DNA from: an uncultured bacterium
Lineage (GTDB): Bacteria > Patescibacteriota > Saccharimonadia > Saccharimonadales > Saccharimonadaceae
Direction: 5' to 3'
DNA length: 64,000 bases
Assembly: GCA_902761145.1 (NCBI GenBank)
Contig: CACWJA010000003.1
Location: 87,796 to 151,795, forward strand
Part shown: positions 7,622 through 16,911 of the stretch, one piece after another
Numbering within the stretch: the stretch's first letter is position 1
Layout of the letters: every line of letters starts with the position of its first letter
The notes under the pieces: model-generated
The model's database searches: none
Told to the model about the DNA's origin: nothing
Seen by the model: the letters and a program-made list of their open reading frames with translations, nothing else
Translations under genes and position numbers: made by a program

Positions 7622-9448
7622 CTATTCCACTGTTACAGATTTAGCCAAATTTCTCGGTTGATCCACATCATAACCCTTTTCAATTGTTATATAATAAGCC
7701 AATAACTGCGACACCAAGTTCATCAAAATAGGCACAAATAACTCAATAGAAGTTGTAATTTTTACAACACTCTCTACAGGCATATCAAATGCATCATCAT
7801 TTGTTACTACCACTACATGCCCCCCTCGTGCCATTACCTCTTGTACATTAGATATAGATTTATCATATAACGGTCCCTTGGGCAGAAAAGCCAATTCAAA
7901 AAATCTGTCATCCACCAATGCCAACGGTCCATGCTTCAGTTCACCAAATGCATACGCATTTGCATCTACATAAGACACCTCTTTTAACTTCAGAGCACCT
8001 TCCATGGCAGTCGGATAAGCAGTATCTCGGCCCAAATATATCGAATGTTCATATTTTGCATATTTTTTCGAAATTTTCTCCACCTCTTGCGGTGCCGTTT
8101 CTAACACTCTGCTGATTTCCTCTGGTAGCTTCACTATTTCATCTATATATGGCTTCAAAATCACATTTTTTACACCTTTTGCTTGTGCAATAGTTAATCC
8201 AAACATCACCATTGCTATGGTTTGCGAAGTAAATGCCTTCGTAGAAGCCACCGATATTTCCGGACCTACATGCACATATGTACCACCATCCACCTCACGT
8301 GCTATTGTAGAACCTATTGCATTTACTATACCTATGGTCTTAATTCCCTGCTTCTTTATTTCCCTAAGACAAGCCAAAGTATCCGCAGTTTCACCAGATT
8401 GTGATACGATCAAAGCCACCGAATCTTTCGGAATATATGCAGCACGGTATCTATATTCACTAGCTATCACCGTTTCTATAGTAATCTCTGGCGTAAATTG
8501 TTCTATATAATAACCCGCAAGCAATCCAGCATGATACGCTGTGCCGCATCCCACTATTATTAAATGTTTAATTTTACGTAGCTCTGCTTCGCTAAGCTCT
8601 GGTCCACCCAAATGCACAGTGTGATTCTTCGAATTAACTCTTCCACGTAGAGTCTCCGCCAAAGATTTTGGTTGTTCCATTATCTCTTTCAACAAGAAAT
8701 GCTCATATCCACCCTTTTGTATTGCAGCCAAATTAGTCTCAATTTCCTCAACCTTAGCCGACACTGGCTCAGAATTTAACGTCCTCACCTCAATACTATT
8801 ACTAGTAAGCTTCGCTACCTCACCATCATTTAGATATATCGCCCGTTTTGTATGCCCCACTAAAGCCGACGCATCACTGGCAATCAAAGTCTCGTCGTGC
8901 CCTACACCTATTACTAATGGCGACCCACTTCTTGCCACTACTATCTCTTCTGGACTTCTGCCTGATATTACTGCTATGCCATACGTTCCTCGCACTAGTT
9001 TTAATGCTTGCACCACAGCATCTGTCAATGAATATTTTCCTTGTCCATAGAAAGAGTCAATCAACGCCGCCAACACCTCAGAATCAGTTTCAGAAGCAAA
9101 CTCATACCCACTCAGTGCTTTCTTCAGTTCCTTGTAATTTTCAATTATACCGTTATGTACCAAATAGATATCACCAGCCCTATGTGGGTGAGCATTCTTC
9201 TCATCCGGTTCACCATGCGTAGCCCATCTAGTATGGCCTATACCTACATTATCCTGTCGCCGATTCTCCGCCAATCTTTCTTCCAAATTATCTATCTTTC
9301 CCTTCGCCCGAATCAAAGTCACAGTACCATCATTCGCTACAGTTGCTATTCCAGCCGAATCATATCCTCTATATTCCAACCTCCTCAGCCCCGACAGCAA
9401 AAACCCCTGCGCCTTATTCTTACCGACATATCCCACTATTCCACACAT
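7622..9448 (-). CDS. glmS: Glutamine-fructose-6-phosphate aminotransferase
   Basis: The 608-residue enzyme makes glucosamine-6-phosphate from fructose-6-P and glutamine, the entry to UDP-GlcNAc. The class II glutaminase domain starts with CGIVGYVG (Cys2 becomes the N-terminal nucleophile after Met removal) and contains GHTRWATHGEP (about residue 71). Two SIS sugar-isomerase domains follow, with GCGTAYHAG and SQSGETADTL (about 300-355), EGALKLKEVSY and a C-terminal DQPRNLAKSVTVE. Length and order match full GlmS. The start has an AGGAGA site 4-5 nt upstream. It stands alone inside the glycan locus, 86 nt upstream of the glycosylphosphotransferase. No glmS ribozyme is visible in the short leader. 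Confidence 0.96.
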   Translation of the reverse strand: MCGIVGYVGKNKAQGFLLSGLRRLEYRGYDSAGIATVANDGTVTLIRAKGKIDNLEERLAENRRQDNVGIGHTRWATHGEPDEKNAHPHRAGDIYLVHNGIIENYKELKKALSGYEFASETDSEVLAALIDSFYGQGKYSLTDAVVQALKLVRGTYGIAVISGRSPEEIVVARSGSPLVIGVGHDETLIASDASALVGHTKRAIYLNDGEVAKLTSNSIEVRTLNSEPVSAKVEEIETNLAAIQKGGYEHFLLKEIMEQPKSLAETLRGRVNSKNHTVHLGGPELSEAELRKIKHLIIVGCGTAYHAGLLAGYYIEQFTPEITIETVIASEYRYRAAYIPKDSVALIVSQSGETADTLACLREIKKQGIKTIGIVNAIGSTIAREVDGGTYVHVGPEISVASTKAFTSQTIAMVMFGLTIAQAKGVKNVILKPYIDEIVKLPEEISRVLETAPQEVEKISKKYAKYEHSIYLGRDTAYPTAMEGALKLKEVSYVDANAYAFGELKHGPLALVDDRFFELAFLPKGPLYDKSISNVQEVMARGGHVVVVTNDDAFDMPVESVVKITTSIELFVPILMNLVSQLLAYYITIEKGYDVDQPRNLAKSVTVE

Positions 9449-9469
9449 ATTGTCTCCTTTTACACTAAA

Positions 9470-9475
9470 ATTATA
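9470..9475 (-). promoter_or_regulatory. glmS promoter, extended -10 (TGC-TATAAT)
   Basis: TGCTATAAT lies 21 nt before the ATG at 9448, leaving a short leader with an AGGAGA ribosome-binding site. Confidence 0.6.
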
Positions 9476-9498
9476 GCACCAGCTTTCAGCTATTCAAA

Positions 9499-11031
9499 TC
9501 AAAACTTCAAATCATACCTAACGTCATTTTTAAATTTCACCAAAATAGCCTCATCATTCCCATAAATCTCGTACAAAACAGTATCTTTTAGCAAAGGCAA
9601 ATTTGCTTCTTTCAAATCTGTCCCTGGGTCATAGTAAATATTATCAAACCAACGACCCTGTGTTAACTTGTATTCCATCCAAGGCACATTATCACTAAAA
9701 CTCGGCATCATTAATCTATACAGCACCCTATAATCCTCAATCGGCATATGGCGAATCACTGGACTCAAGCCTATCTCTCCATCTATCTGTATTGTTTTTA
9801 CCCCTTCCGTCATCATTTCTGGAAGATGGTTAAGATCATTCGCCACCATATCTATTCTGCTGTTTCTAAACTCATTCTGCTCTTTCAAAGCATTCCCATA
9901 TGTAAGAGCAAAAGTCACAAAACAATATCCCAACACTACCACAGGAATCTTCGTCGCAATATTACTATACTCTCCATAAGCCACATATACCGATATCACC
10001 GCTATAAACGCTCCAATTGCATACATCGCTCTAGGCGCATACAATGGTCTATCTAATGCCGCATATATCACCAATGTCGCTATCGCCATTAATATTACTC
10101 CGACTACCCCAATCACGCCAGCCACAATCTTATTCCTTTTGCTCCTAGCTGCAAAAATACCAACAAATATTATAGAAATAATTATTATTAAAATCTTCCA
10201 GAACAATCGCAAATCACCGACTATTAGCTCAAAATATTGCATTAAATGATCAACCAACGACGGCAAAAACTCACCAATTCCTGGTAAACTATTAGATGCA
10301 TATGCTTCCCTTGGCCTCATCATGAATTTCTGAAATATAACCATCGTCAATACAAAAATCACCATAGAGAAAATAAAAAACTTTATTATCTCCTTATTTT
10401 TCATCTCCCTTTTATTCCATTCACGCATAGTTATGAACAATACCAACATCGGGAATACCCCAATTGCCGCCTGATACGTCATGCAAACGATCAATATTCC
10501 AATCAAAATAGCTCCTCCAAAAGCCCACCTATTCTTTCTCCACAATAATAACGGCGCTATCACAAAAAACACAGACATGGCCATATATGGAGCATCATAT
10601 TGATAAGATAAACACTCCAGCATGTATGGCGACAACACTAGCGGCACAACTGCCACCATCACCCATATCCATTTTGTCCACTTTTGTCTTAGACATTCTT
10701 TCCCTACCACGACAATCACAAAAAACACACTTGCTGCCGCAAATAACACCACCGCTAATAACTGTGGAAATGGCGCAATATTAGTTAAATACCAATCACC
10801 ATGCAGCCCATGTGATACTATTGTACTAATATATCGACTAAACCCCGCCCACTCCGCATATCCATAGTTTGTCCTAGCCACATCATCAGCATAATGCACC
10901 CCAGACAATATTATCGCAGACACCCCCACCAAATAAATTGCGAGTATCACCAAAAAAGGTTTCAACAAAAAGCTATTGTTTTTCCAAACCCTCTTCATAA
11001 AACCATTGCATCTAATCATTATATTTTTCAT
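9499..11031 (-). CDS. GtrII-like membrane glucosyltransferase
   Basis: The 510-residue polytopic protein has about ten hydrophobic segments and the N-terminal GtrII-family pattern: HYADDVARTNYGYAEWAGFSR in the first extracytoplasmic loop (DD pair; start about residue 48), then SHGLHGDWYLTNIAPFPQLL. Such enzymes transfer a glucosyl unit from polyprenyl phosphate to a growing polysaccharide outside the membrane. I start it at 11031, where the ATG overlaps the upstream stop (ATGA) and has AAGGA just before it; a start at 11058 is also open. It follows a deacetylase and a GtrB-like GT2, and a GtrA-like flippase is divergent, giving a complete set. Confidence 0.75.
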   Translation of the reverse strand: MKNIMIRCNGFMKRVWKNNSFLLKPFLVILAIYLVGVSAIILSGVHYADDVARTNYGYAEWAGFSRYISTIVSHGLHGDWYLTNIAPFPQLLAVVLFAAASVFFVIVVVGKECLRQKWTKWIWVMVAVVPLVLSPYMLECLSYQYDAPYMAMSVFFVIAPLLLWRKNRWAFGGAILIGILIVCMTYQAAIGVFPMLVLFITMREWNKREMKNKEIIKFFIFSMVIFVLTMVIFQKFMMRPREAYASNSLPGIGEFLPSLVDHLMQYFELIVGDLRLFWKILIIIISIIFVGIFAARSKRNKIVAGVIGVVGVILMAIATLVIYAALDRPLYAPRAMYAIGAFIAVISVYVAYGEYSNIATKIPVVVLGYCFVTFALTYGNALKEQNEFRNSRIDMVANDLNHLPEMMTEGVKTIQIDGEIGLSPVIRHMPIEDYRVLYRLMMPSFSDNVPWMEYKLTQGRWFDNIYYDPGTDLKEANLPLLKDTVLYEIYGNDEAILVKFKNDVRYDLKF

Positions 11032-11831
11032 TTTTCCTTCTTTCTGGTCTTTTTCCATATTTCATAACACTCCCCATAAGTGATACAACTGTATCCATTT
11101 TTTAACATCTCGCATATCAGCCCTTCTAATCTACCAGCCATCTTCATCCCACTGTTATGTTTTATATATCCAGGCACTGCACTATATTCTGCAAGATTAG
11201 CAAACTCCCACGGATGAAAATAAGTCGCAAAATATCCATCACTTTTTACAGTCATCTTTGCCATCTTGTAATATATTTTCTTCGGAAAAAGGTGTAGTGC
11301 TAGCCAAAACATCGGCACCCTCATTCTAGTAGCCACAGACGTAGGTATTTCCAATATTCCGCCTTTTACAAAAGGTCGCCTCGGGACTTTTCTATTATCA
11401 TATCTTCCAGGAATATATGCCGGATTTACACTAGAATCATATTTATATCCACACCGTCTTAGTTCCTTATAATCAATTTTTTGCATCCGAGGTTGGCGAT
11501 ATCCCTGCACTTTTATCTTGGCAATTTTCTCTACAATTTCCTTAGATCTTTCCAAGTCAGTCTCTTGTGGCGAAAAATGATCTACCCCATGACAAGCCAC
11601 TTCATGACCACTCTTTATAATTTTAGTGATCAGCTCTGGCTTACCCTCCGCAAAATTTCCCGTGCAGAAAAACGTCGCCTTGGCACCAACCCTATCTAAT
11701 ACTCTTAAGATTCTTTCTAGTCCCTGCGCCGACACTTCTATCCCTTCCTCCAAAGAAATACTCGCACCGTGTTCTCTGGGTAAATCAAATTCCTCCACAT
11801 CAAAACTCAATAACACTTTATTTTTTATCAT
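11028..11831 (-). CDS. Polysaccharide deacetylase (NodB homology)
   Basis: The 267-residue protein carries NodB/CE4-type features: LLSFDVEEFDLP at the N terminus (metal/catalytic Asp), ATFFCTGN (about residue 51), SGHEVACHGVDH (about 73, metal-binding His pair), GYRQPR (about 109) and YFATYFHPWEF near the C terminus. It should remove acetyl groups from N-acetylated sugars. No signal peptide is visible, so it may act on a cytoplasmic lipid-linked glycan. It overlaps the GtrB-like gene by 14 nt and the GtrII-like gene by 4 nt, so the three are one operon. Confidence 0.85.
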   Translation of the reverse strand: MIKNKVLLSFDVEEFDLPREHGASISLEEGIEVSAQGLERILRVLDRVGAKATFFCTGNFAEGKPELITKIIKSGHEVACHGVDHFSPQETDLERSKEIVEKIAKIKVQGYRQPRMQKIDYKELRRCGYKYDSSVNPAYIPGRYDNRKVPRRPFVKGGILEIPTSVATRMRVPMFWLALHLFPKKIYYKMAKMTVKSDGYFATYFHPWEFANLAEYSAVPGYIKHNSGMKMAGRLEGLICEMLKNGYSCITYGECYEIWKKTRKKEK

Positions 11832-12774
11832 TTTTCAATCCTATACTTTTCCTTTTATCCACTACATAAAGTGGCCGCCCTTTCGCCTCCGTATGTATCT
11901 GCGAAATATACAATGCAGTTATAGCCTGTGACACTAATACCAGCCCCACTAGAAAAGACACAAACACACTCATCGCCACTGCACCACTCCAATCCAATTT
12001 TAACGGATCGCCCAATATATATTGTTGTATCAATATGAATACTCCCAATATCAGCGATACCACAGTTATAGCCACCCCTATATAACCAAACAATACAAGC
12101 GGTGTCCTAGAAGAAGACGCCAGCCCATCTATCGTCAACGTCACCAATTTTTTATGACTATATGTGGGCTTCCCATCCACCCTATTTTTCGTATGGACTT
12201 TTACATATTCCTGCGGATATCCCAACCAGTCTACTAGCCCTCTAGCTAATCTATTATGCTCCGGCATCTTATTAAACTCGTCTACTACACTCCTGTCCAA
12301 CAGTCTATAGTCCATCGCCCCCACCACAATATCTTTATTTCCGCATATTCTCATAACCCGATAATAAATTCTAGATCCCATCTTATGTCTAGTAGTATTT
12401 TCACCGCGTACAGCAGTTACGATATACGCACCTTCTTCCCATTTCTTTATCATTTGTGGAATTATTTCTACTGGGTGCTGCCCATCCGCATCTATCATTA
12501 TTACCGCATCGCCAGTCGCATAGGTCAGTCCTGCTGTTAATGCTATTTCCTTACCGAAATTTCTTGTTAGAGCCACCACCTTGATCTTCTCATTACTGCC
12601 ATACTTTTTAACAACTTTTTCCACAGTTTTATCCACCGACCCATCATCTACCAATATCACCTCCACATCATAGCTAAGCTTATTCAATACTGGCATTAAT
12701 TGGCCATCCAAAAAACCTACGATTCCAGTTGCCTCATTAAACATCGGCACCACCACAGAAACCTTCATCTTCAT
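11818..12774 (-). CDS. GT2 polyprenyl-phosphate glycosyltransferase (GtrB/DPM1-like)
   Basis: The 318-residue enzyme should load a sugar from a nucleotide donor onto polyprenyl phosphate. It has the GT2 core VSVVVPMFNEA, ILVDDGSVDKT (about residues 40-50), IDADGQHP (DXD, about 94) and the DPM1-like C-terminal pair of membrane segments (about 230-252 and 268-290). The start at 12774 has TATAAT 6 nt upstream. It heads an operon with the deacetylase and the GtrII-like transferase, and is divergent from gtrA, 58 nt away. The family is clear; the sugar is not. Confidence 0.85.
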   Translation of the reverse strand: MKMKVSVVVPMFNEATGIVGFLDGQLMPVLNKLSYDVEVILVDDGSVDKTVEKVVKKYGSNEKIKVVALTRNFGKEIALTAGLTYATGDAVIMIDADGQHPVEIIPQMIKKWEEGAYIVTAVRGENTTRHKMGSRIYYRVMRICGNKDIVVGAMDYRLLDRSVVDEFNKMPEHNRLARGLVDWLGYPQEYVKVHTKNRVDGKPTYSHKKLVTLTIDGLASSSRTPLVLFGYIGVAITVVSLILGVFILIQQYILGDPLKLDWSGAVAMSVFVSFLVGLVLVSQAITALYISQIHTEAKGRPLYVVDKRKSIGLKNDKK

Positions 12775-12780
12775 ACCATG

Positions 12781-12786
12781 ATTATA
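12781..12786 (-). promoter_or_regulatory. -10 element (TGA-TATAAT), 6 nt before ATG of the GtrB-like gene
   Basis: Extended -10 with a 6-nt gap to the ATG at 12774. Confidence 0.65.
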
Positions 12787-12820
12787 TCACCCAATCTTTA
12801 GTGTAATCCCCAAAAAATGT

Positions 12821-12826
12821 TACAAT
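12821..12826 (+). promoter_or_regulatory. -10 element TACAAT, 6 nt before ATG of the GtrA-like gene
   Basis: A TG two bases upstream is less clear here. The gap to ATG 12833 is exactly 6 nt. It is divergent from the promoter at 12781. Confidence 0.6.
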
Positions 12827-12832
12827 TAAAAA

Positions 12833-13348
12833 ATGGAAACAGAAAAACCCAAGGCCCAAGATACCCCCACAGACGTCAAAACCTCCAAGCATGCCCTTCG
12901 CTATCTCATAGTAGGCATCTGCGTTACTGGCTTTAATTATGCCCTCTTTGCGGTTCTCTCCAACCTTATCATCAAAAACAACGACCTTATTTGGCTTTCT
13001 AGTTTCATCGCCACCGCCATTACTACTATCGTTGCCTATCTTGCCCATTCAAAAATCACTTGGAAAGAACGTACTGTCACCAAACACTCCATTATCAGAT
13101 TCTTTATTTGGAATGCTATTCTTACCGTCGCCATCGCACCAGGATTTACACAACTTTTTAGCCTCTTTACTCCACTATACGAACTCGCCCATAATATTAC
13201 TAGCGCCATACATCTACCATTTACCTATGAATTCGTTCTCACTACCGGCGCCTTTGTTCTCACCTCCATCGTTATTATGATTCTCAATTTCCTCTTCTAC
13301 GACCGCTTCGTCTTTGGTAAAAGAAAGGCCGCCAATAATGGAAAATAA
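12833..13348 (+). CDS. GtrA-like flippase
   Basis: The 171-residue protein has a short charged N terminus and four membrane segments with the GtrA pattern: RYLIVGICVTGFNYALFAVL (about residues 23-42), a second segment ending in AHSKITWKER, and two more, with FLFYDRFVFGKR at the C terminus. GtrA proteins are proposed to flip polyprenyl-phospho-glucose outward. Divergent neighbours encode the matching GtrB-like and GtrII-like proteins. The next gene, a GT2, overlaps its end by 11 nt. Confidence 0.85.
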   Translation: METEKPKAQDTPTDVKTSKHALRYLIVGICVTGFNYALFAVLSNLIIKNNDLIWLSSFIATAITTIVAYLAHSKITWKERTVTKHSIIRFFIWNAILTVAIAPGFTQLFSLFTPLYELAHNITSAIHLPFTYEFVLTTGAFVLTSIVIMILNFLFYDRFVFGKRKAANNGK

Positions 13349-14294
13349 CCCTCTCATATCCATAATCGTCCCAATCTACAACACTGCCAAATTCCTCTCT
13401 CGTTGTCTTGATTCTGTTATCCATCAAACTTATCCCAATGTCGAAATAATCATAGTCGATGATGGCTCCACTGATAATTCATACGACATTGCCAAACAAT
13501 ACGCTCAGAAAGACCCCCGCATCAAACTTATTCATCAAAAAAATCAAGGGCTATCTGGCGCACGTAATACTGGCATTACAAAGTCCACTGGCACCTACCT
13601 CACCTTTGTGGATTCTGATGACAAACTAAAACCCGAGTTCACTGAAAAACTCCTTACCGCCTTACAGAAAAACAACGCCGATATCTCCATTTGCTCTTTC
13701 AAAGAAGTTTATCCTAATGGGAAAAACACTCATTTCAGCAATAATTATCCTGCCAAGATTTACGACACAAAAAGCGCCTTGCAAGCCATGCTGCAAGAAA
13801 ACGGTTTTATGCTTTCTGCCACTATGAAGCTTTTTCCAAAAGCCTATTTCAAAAACATACGCTTCCCAGTCGGTAAGCTTCACGAAGATATTGGCACAAC
13901 CTACAAATTAATTATGCAAGCAGACAAAATATCTTTCATTCCAGACGAACTCTACATTTACCACCATCACGATAGCTCTATAATCTCAACCAAAAATTTT
14001 AACCCCCGCAAACTAGATATTATTACTCTCACCGACCAAATGTGCAACGATATAGACCACAAATATCCAGAGCTCAAAAACATCACCAACGAACGCCGCA
14101 TACGCGCTAGATTTTCCATCCTTCGCCAAATCCCACTGCAACACTCAGAGGTTAAGAATATTATTAACTATCTCAAAGCTCATCAAGCCTATATCACCAA
14201 AAACCCCACCGCCACCAAAGCCGACAAAATCGCTCTTAAACTCGCTCTCATCAGCCCGTGGCTTCTTCAAATCGCCTACAAACTATTCAAATAG
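13338..14294 (+). CDS. GT2 glycosyltransferase
   Basis: The 318-residue enzyme is a family 2 transferase with LISIIVPIYNTAKFLSRCLD at the N terminus, IIIVDDGSTDNS (about 36-47), GARNTG and the DXD-type TFVDSDD (about 91-97). There are no clear membrane segments. I use the ATG at 13338, which has AAAGG 9 nt upstream and overlaps the GtrA gene; a TTG at 13314 is also open. It converges with galE and overlaps its 3' end by 19 nt. It probably adds one sugar of the surface glycan. Confidence 0.85.
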   Translation: MENNPLISIIVPIYNTAKFLSRCLDSVIHQTYPNVEIIIVDDGSTDNSYDIAKQYAQKDPRIKLIHQKNQGLSGARNTGITKSTGTYLTFVDSDDKLKPEFTEKLLTALQKNNADISICSFKEVYPNGKNTHFSNNYPAKIYDTKSALQAMLQENGFMLSATMKLFPKAYFKNIRFPVGKLHEDIGTTYKLIMQADKISFIPDELYIYHHHDSSIISTKNFNPRKLDIITLTDQMCNDIDHKYPELKNITNERRIRARFSILRQIPLQHSEVKNIINYLKAHQAYITKNPTATKADKIALKLALISPWLLQIAYKLFK

Positions 14295-15274
14295 CGTATT
14301 GTATCTCGCATTGCATCCCCCACGGTTAATTCGGTTTCCCATCCCAATTCCTCCTTTGCTTTTGTTGGATCTGCATACATCTCAGCAAGGTCACCAGCCC
14401 TTCTTCCCACTACCTTATAAGGTAACTTCTTTTTACCAGCCTCCTCAAAAGCAGCAATCATTTCGAATACCGAAGTACCCTTACCTGTACCTAAATTATA
14501 AATCAATACGCCTGGCTTCATATGCTCAATAGCCGCGACGTGTCCTTTCGCCAAATCTACCACATGAATATAATCGCGCACGCCACTCCCATCTTCAGTC
14601 GGATAATCGTCACCATACACACTTAATTCCGCAATTTCCCCACGTGATACCTTCATTATTATAGGCATCAGATTATTCGGGATGTCATTTGGATCTTCAC
14701 CCAGTAACCCAGACGGATGATTCCCCACCGGGTTGAAATATCTCAATATAACGGCTTCAAACTTCGGATCCGACTCAGCTACATCTTTAAGCATCTCCTC
14801 TATTATATGTTTAGTCTCACCATACGGATTCGTAATCCCTACCCCAGTTTGCAACGTTTCATCAAATTTAGAAACCGACTGGTCACCATATACAGTAGCA
14901 GAAGACGAAAAAATTATCTTGTTTACACCATTTTCTTGCATACATTTCAACAAATTAATCGTCCCACCCACATTATTTTCGTAATACTTTAAAGGTTTTT
15001 CCACTGATTCCCCCACGGCCTTCAACCCAGCAAAGTGCATAACCAAATCATACTTATTCTTTTTAAACAGATCATTCATAGCATCAAAGTCACAAAGATC
15101 TATCTTATAAAACCCTGGCTTTTTACCACATATTTCTTTTATCTTATCAAGTACAGTTATTTTAGAATTAAAGAGATTGTCTAGCACGTCAATCTCATAT
15201 CCTTTTTTGTATAACTCTATTATTGTATGTGACCCTATATATCCGGTCCCCCCCGTTACTAGTATTCGTTCCAT
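14276..15274 (-). CDS. galE: UDP-glucose 4-epimerase
   Basis: The 332-residue short-chain dehydrogenase-type epimerase interconverts UDP-Glc and UDP-Gal (possibly the GlcNAc forms too). It shows the NAD loop ILVTGGTGYIGSHT (residues 4-17), FAGLKAVGESVEKPL (about 82), FSSSATVYGD, the catalytic YGETK with Tyr and Lys (about 150), RYFNPVGNHPSG and VRDYIHVVDLAKGH. Full length for the family. It supplies UDP-Gal to the Glf mutase encoded at 16912-18063. TATAAT lies 6 nt before its ATG, divergent from the ABC exporter genes. Confidence 0.93.
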   Translation of the reverse strand: MERILVTGGTGYIGSHTIIELYKKGYEIDVLDNLFNSKITVLDKIKEICGKKPGFYKIDLCDFDAMNDLFKKNKYDLVMHFAGLKAVGESVEKPLKYYENNVGGTINLLKCMQENGVNKIIFSSSATVYGDQSVSKFDETLQTGVGITNPYGETKHIIEEMLKDVAESDPKFEAVILRYFNPVGNHPSGLLGEDPNDIPNNLMPIIMKVSRGEIAELSVYGDDYPTEDGSGVRDYIHVVDLAKGHVAAIEHMKPGVLIYNLGTGKGTSVFEMIAAFEEAGKKKLPYKVVGRRAGDLAEMYADPTKAKEELGWETELTVGDAMRDTIRYLNSL

Positions 15275-15280
15275 ATGACA

Positions 15281-15286
15281 ATTATA
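15281..15286 (-). promoter_or_regulatory. galE -10 element (TGA-TATAAT), 6 nt before ATG
   Basis: Extended -10 with a 6-nt gap to the ATG at 15274. The divergent exporter promoter lies 12 nt away. Confidence 0.65.
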
Positions 15287-15297
15287 TCATTTTATGC

Positions 15298-15303
15298 TAC
15301 AAT
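15298..15303 (+). promoter_or_regulatory. Exporter -10 element (TGC-TACAAT)
   Basis: Extended -10 TGCTACAAT lies 8 nt before the ATG at 15312. An in-frame ATG at 15294 overlaps the TG of this element and is therefore unlikely to be translated. Confidence 0.55.
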
Positions 15304-15311
15304 ATTACAAT

Positions 15312-16130
15312 ATGAATATACCTCATATATTTAACAAGAGAAACCGTATCCTCTTAGCAGAGCTTACTAAGACAGATTTCAAGCTCCGCTACCAGGGTTC
15401 AGTACTCGGTTATTTATGGGCACTTCTTCGCCCACTTATGATGTTTGCTATTCTCTACATCGTTTTTGCTAAACTTCTCAAATTCGGTAGTGACATCCCC
15501 CATTACCCAGTATACTTACTTTGTGGTACTACCATGTGGAGCTTTTTTACCGAATGTACATCTCAAGGCATTCAAGCCATGGTAGTGCGCGGTGATCTTA
15601 TTCGCAAAATCAGCTTTCCCAAATATATCGTAGTAGTATCAGCTACTCTCACCGCAGTTATAAACATGCTCATAAATGTAGTAGTTATCATCATCTTTGC
15701 TCTCATCAATGGGGTAGAATTCAGCTTCGCCTGGTTCCTTATTATTCCGGCCATTTTCGAATTATACATCCTTTCTCTCGGTATAGCACTTTTATTGGGT
15801 TCCATCAACGTAAAATACCGCGACATTACATCTATATGGGACGTCTGCATCCAGGCATTGTTCTACGCCGTACCAATCATCTATCCTATTTCCCTAATTG
15901 CCGAAAGTAGCATAGCCGCCGCAAAAATCATCCTCATCAATCCTATATCACAAGCCATTCAAGACATACGTTATCTACTTATTACTAACGAAACCATCAC
16001 GACCTGGGACTACGTAGGAGAACAAAACTTTTTTTGGAAACTCTTACCAATCATTATCACCATAGCCATCTTTATCATAGGCGCTCTCGTTTTTCGTAAA
16101 AAATCTAAATTCTTTGCAGAGGAAGTATAA
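15312..16130 (+). CDS. wzm: ABC-2 polysaccharide exporter permease (Wzm-type)
   Basis: The 272-residue protein has six hydrophobic segments and the typical start of O-antigen/teichoic acid export permeases: LLAELTKTDFKLRYQGSVLG (about residues 14-33), YLWALLRPLMMFAILYIVF, NVKYRDI (about 180) and a C-terminal RKKSKFFAEEV. It forms the membrane channel that moves undecaprenyl-linked glycan across the membrane with the ATPase encoded next (stop/start overlap TAATG). The ATG at 15312 is chosen over 15294 from the promoter position. Confidence 0.9.
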   Translation: MNIPHIFNKRNRILLAELTKTDFKLRYQGSVLGYLWALLRPLMMFAILYIVFAKLLKFGSDIPHYPVYLLCGTTMWSFFTECTSQGIQAMVVRGDLIRKISFPKYIVVVSATLTAVINMLINVVVIIIFALINGVEFSFAWFLIIPAIFELYILSLGIALLLGSINVKYRDITSIWDVCIQALFYAVPIIYPISLIAESSIAAAKIILINPISQAIQDIRYLLITNETITTWDYVGEQNFFWKLLPIIITIAIFIIGALVFRKKSKFFAEEV

Positions 16131-16906
16131 TGAAACGCAACATCGGCACACGTACAGAAATTTTCGACACCACCAGCAACGTGGCTATAAAAGTAACAGA
16201 CCTACACAAAAAATTTAAACTCCCAACGGAACAAGCTTTCGGTCTTAAACAAGCCATTTTCAATCGCTTGCGAGGAATTAAAGGCTATAAAGAGCAAAAA
16301 GTCCTCAAAGGATTAGACTTCGAAATCAAAAAAGGAGAATTTATTGGCATCGTAGGACGCAACGGCTCCGGCAAATCTACGCTACTCAAAATCTTAGCCG
16401 GAATCTATCATCCGGAAAAAGGCACTATCATCGTTAATGGCAATTTAGTCCCTTTCATAGAGCTAGGCGTAGGATTCAACCCAGAGCTTACCGGTCGTGA
16501 GAATGTCTACCTTAATGGTGCCCTGCTCGGATTTTCTAACGAAGAAATGGACAAAATGTACAACGACATCTGGAAATTCGCAGAATTAGAACAGTTTCAA
16601 GATCAAAAACTAAAAAATTATTCTTCTGGAATGCAAGTTCGCCTAGCCTTTTCTATCGCTATTCGTGCACGTGGTGATATCTTGCTACTAGACGAAGTGT
16701 TGGCAGTAGGCGATGCGGCCTTCCAGCAAAAATGCAATGATTATTTTGCTTCCCTCCATGGCAACCAGACAGTCATCCTGGTTACTCACTCCATGGAAAA
16801 CGTCACTAAATTCTGCGACCGTGCCATTCTCATAGAAAACGGTAAAATCACCCTAGAAGGTAATCCTAAGATTGTCGCCAAAGCCTACGAGAGCCTTTGG
16901 GATTAA
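16130..16906 (+). CDS. wzt: ABC polysaccharide exporter ATPase (Wzt-type, short)
   Basis: The 258-residue ATPase has Walker A GRNGSGKST (about residues 81-89), a Q-loop region, signature YSSGMQVRLAFS (about 164) and Walker B DILLLDEVLAVGD (about 182), plus the Wzt/TagH N-terminal pattern IKVTDLHKKFKLP. It lacks the C-terminal carbohydrate-binding domain of long Wzt proteins, so export should not depend on a modified chain terminus. It overlaps wzm by one base. glf converges 5 nt beyond its stop. Confidence 0.92.
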   Translation: MKRNIGTRTEIFDTTSNVAIKVTDLHKKFKLPTEQAFGLKQAIFNRLRGIKGYKEQKVLKGLDFEIKKGEFIGIVGRNGSGKSTLLKILAGIYHPEKGTIIVNGNLVPFIELGVGFNPELTGRENVYLNGALLGFSNEEMDKMYNDIWKFAELEQFQDQKLKNYSSGMQVRLAFSIAIRARGDILLLDEVLAVGDAAFQQKCNDYFASLHGNQTVILVTHSMENVTKFCDRAILIENGKITLEGNPKIVAKAYESLWD

Positions 16907-16911
16907 ATAAA

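Noticed and set aside
9449..9498. glmS ribozyme
   Set aside because: The leader before glmS is about 15 nt, far too short, and no core motif is visible.
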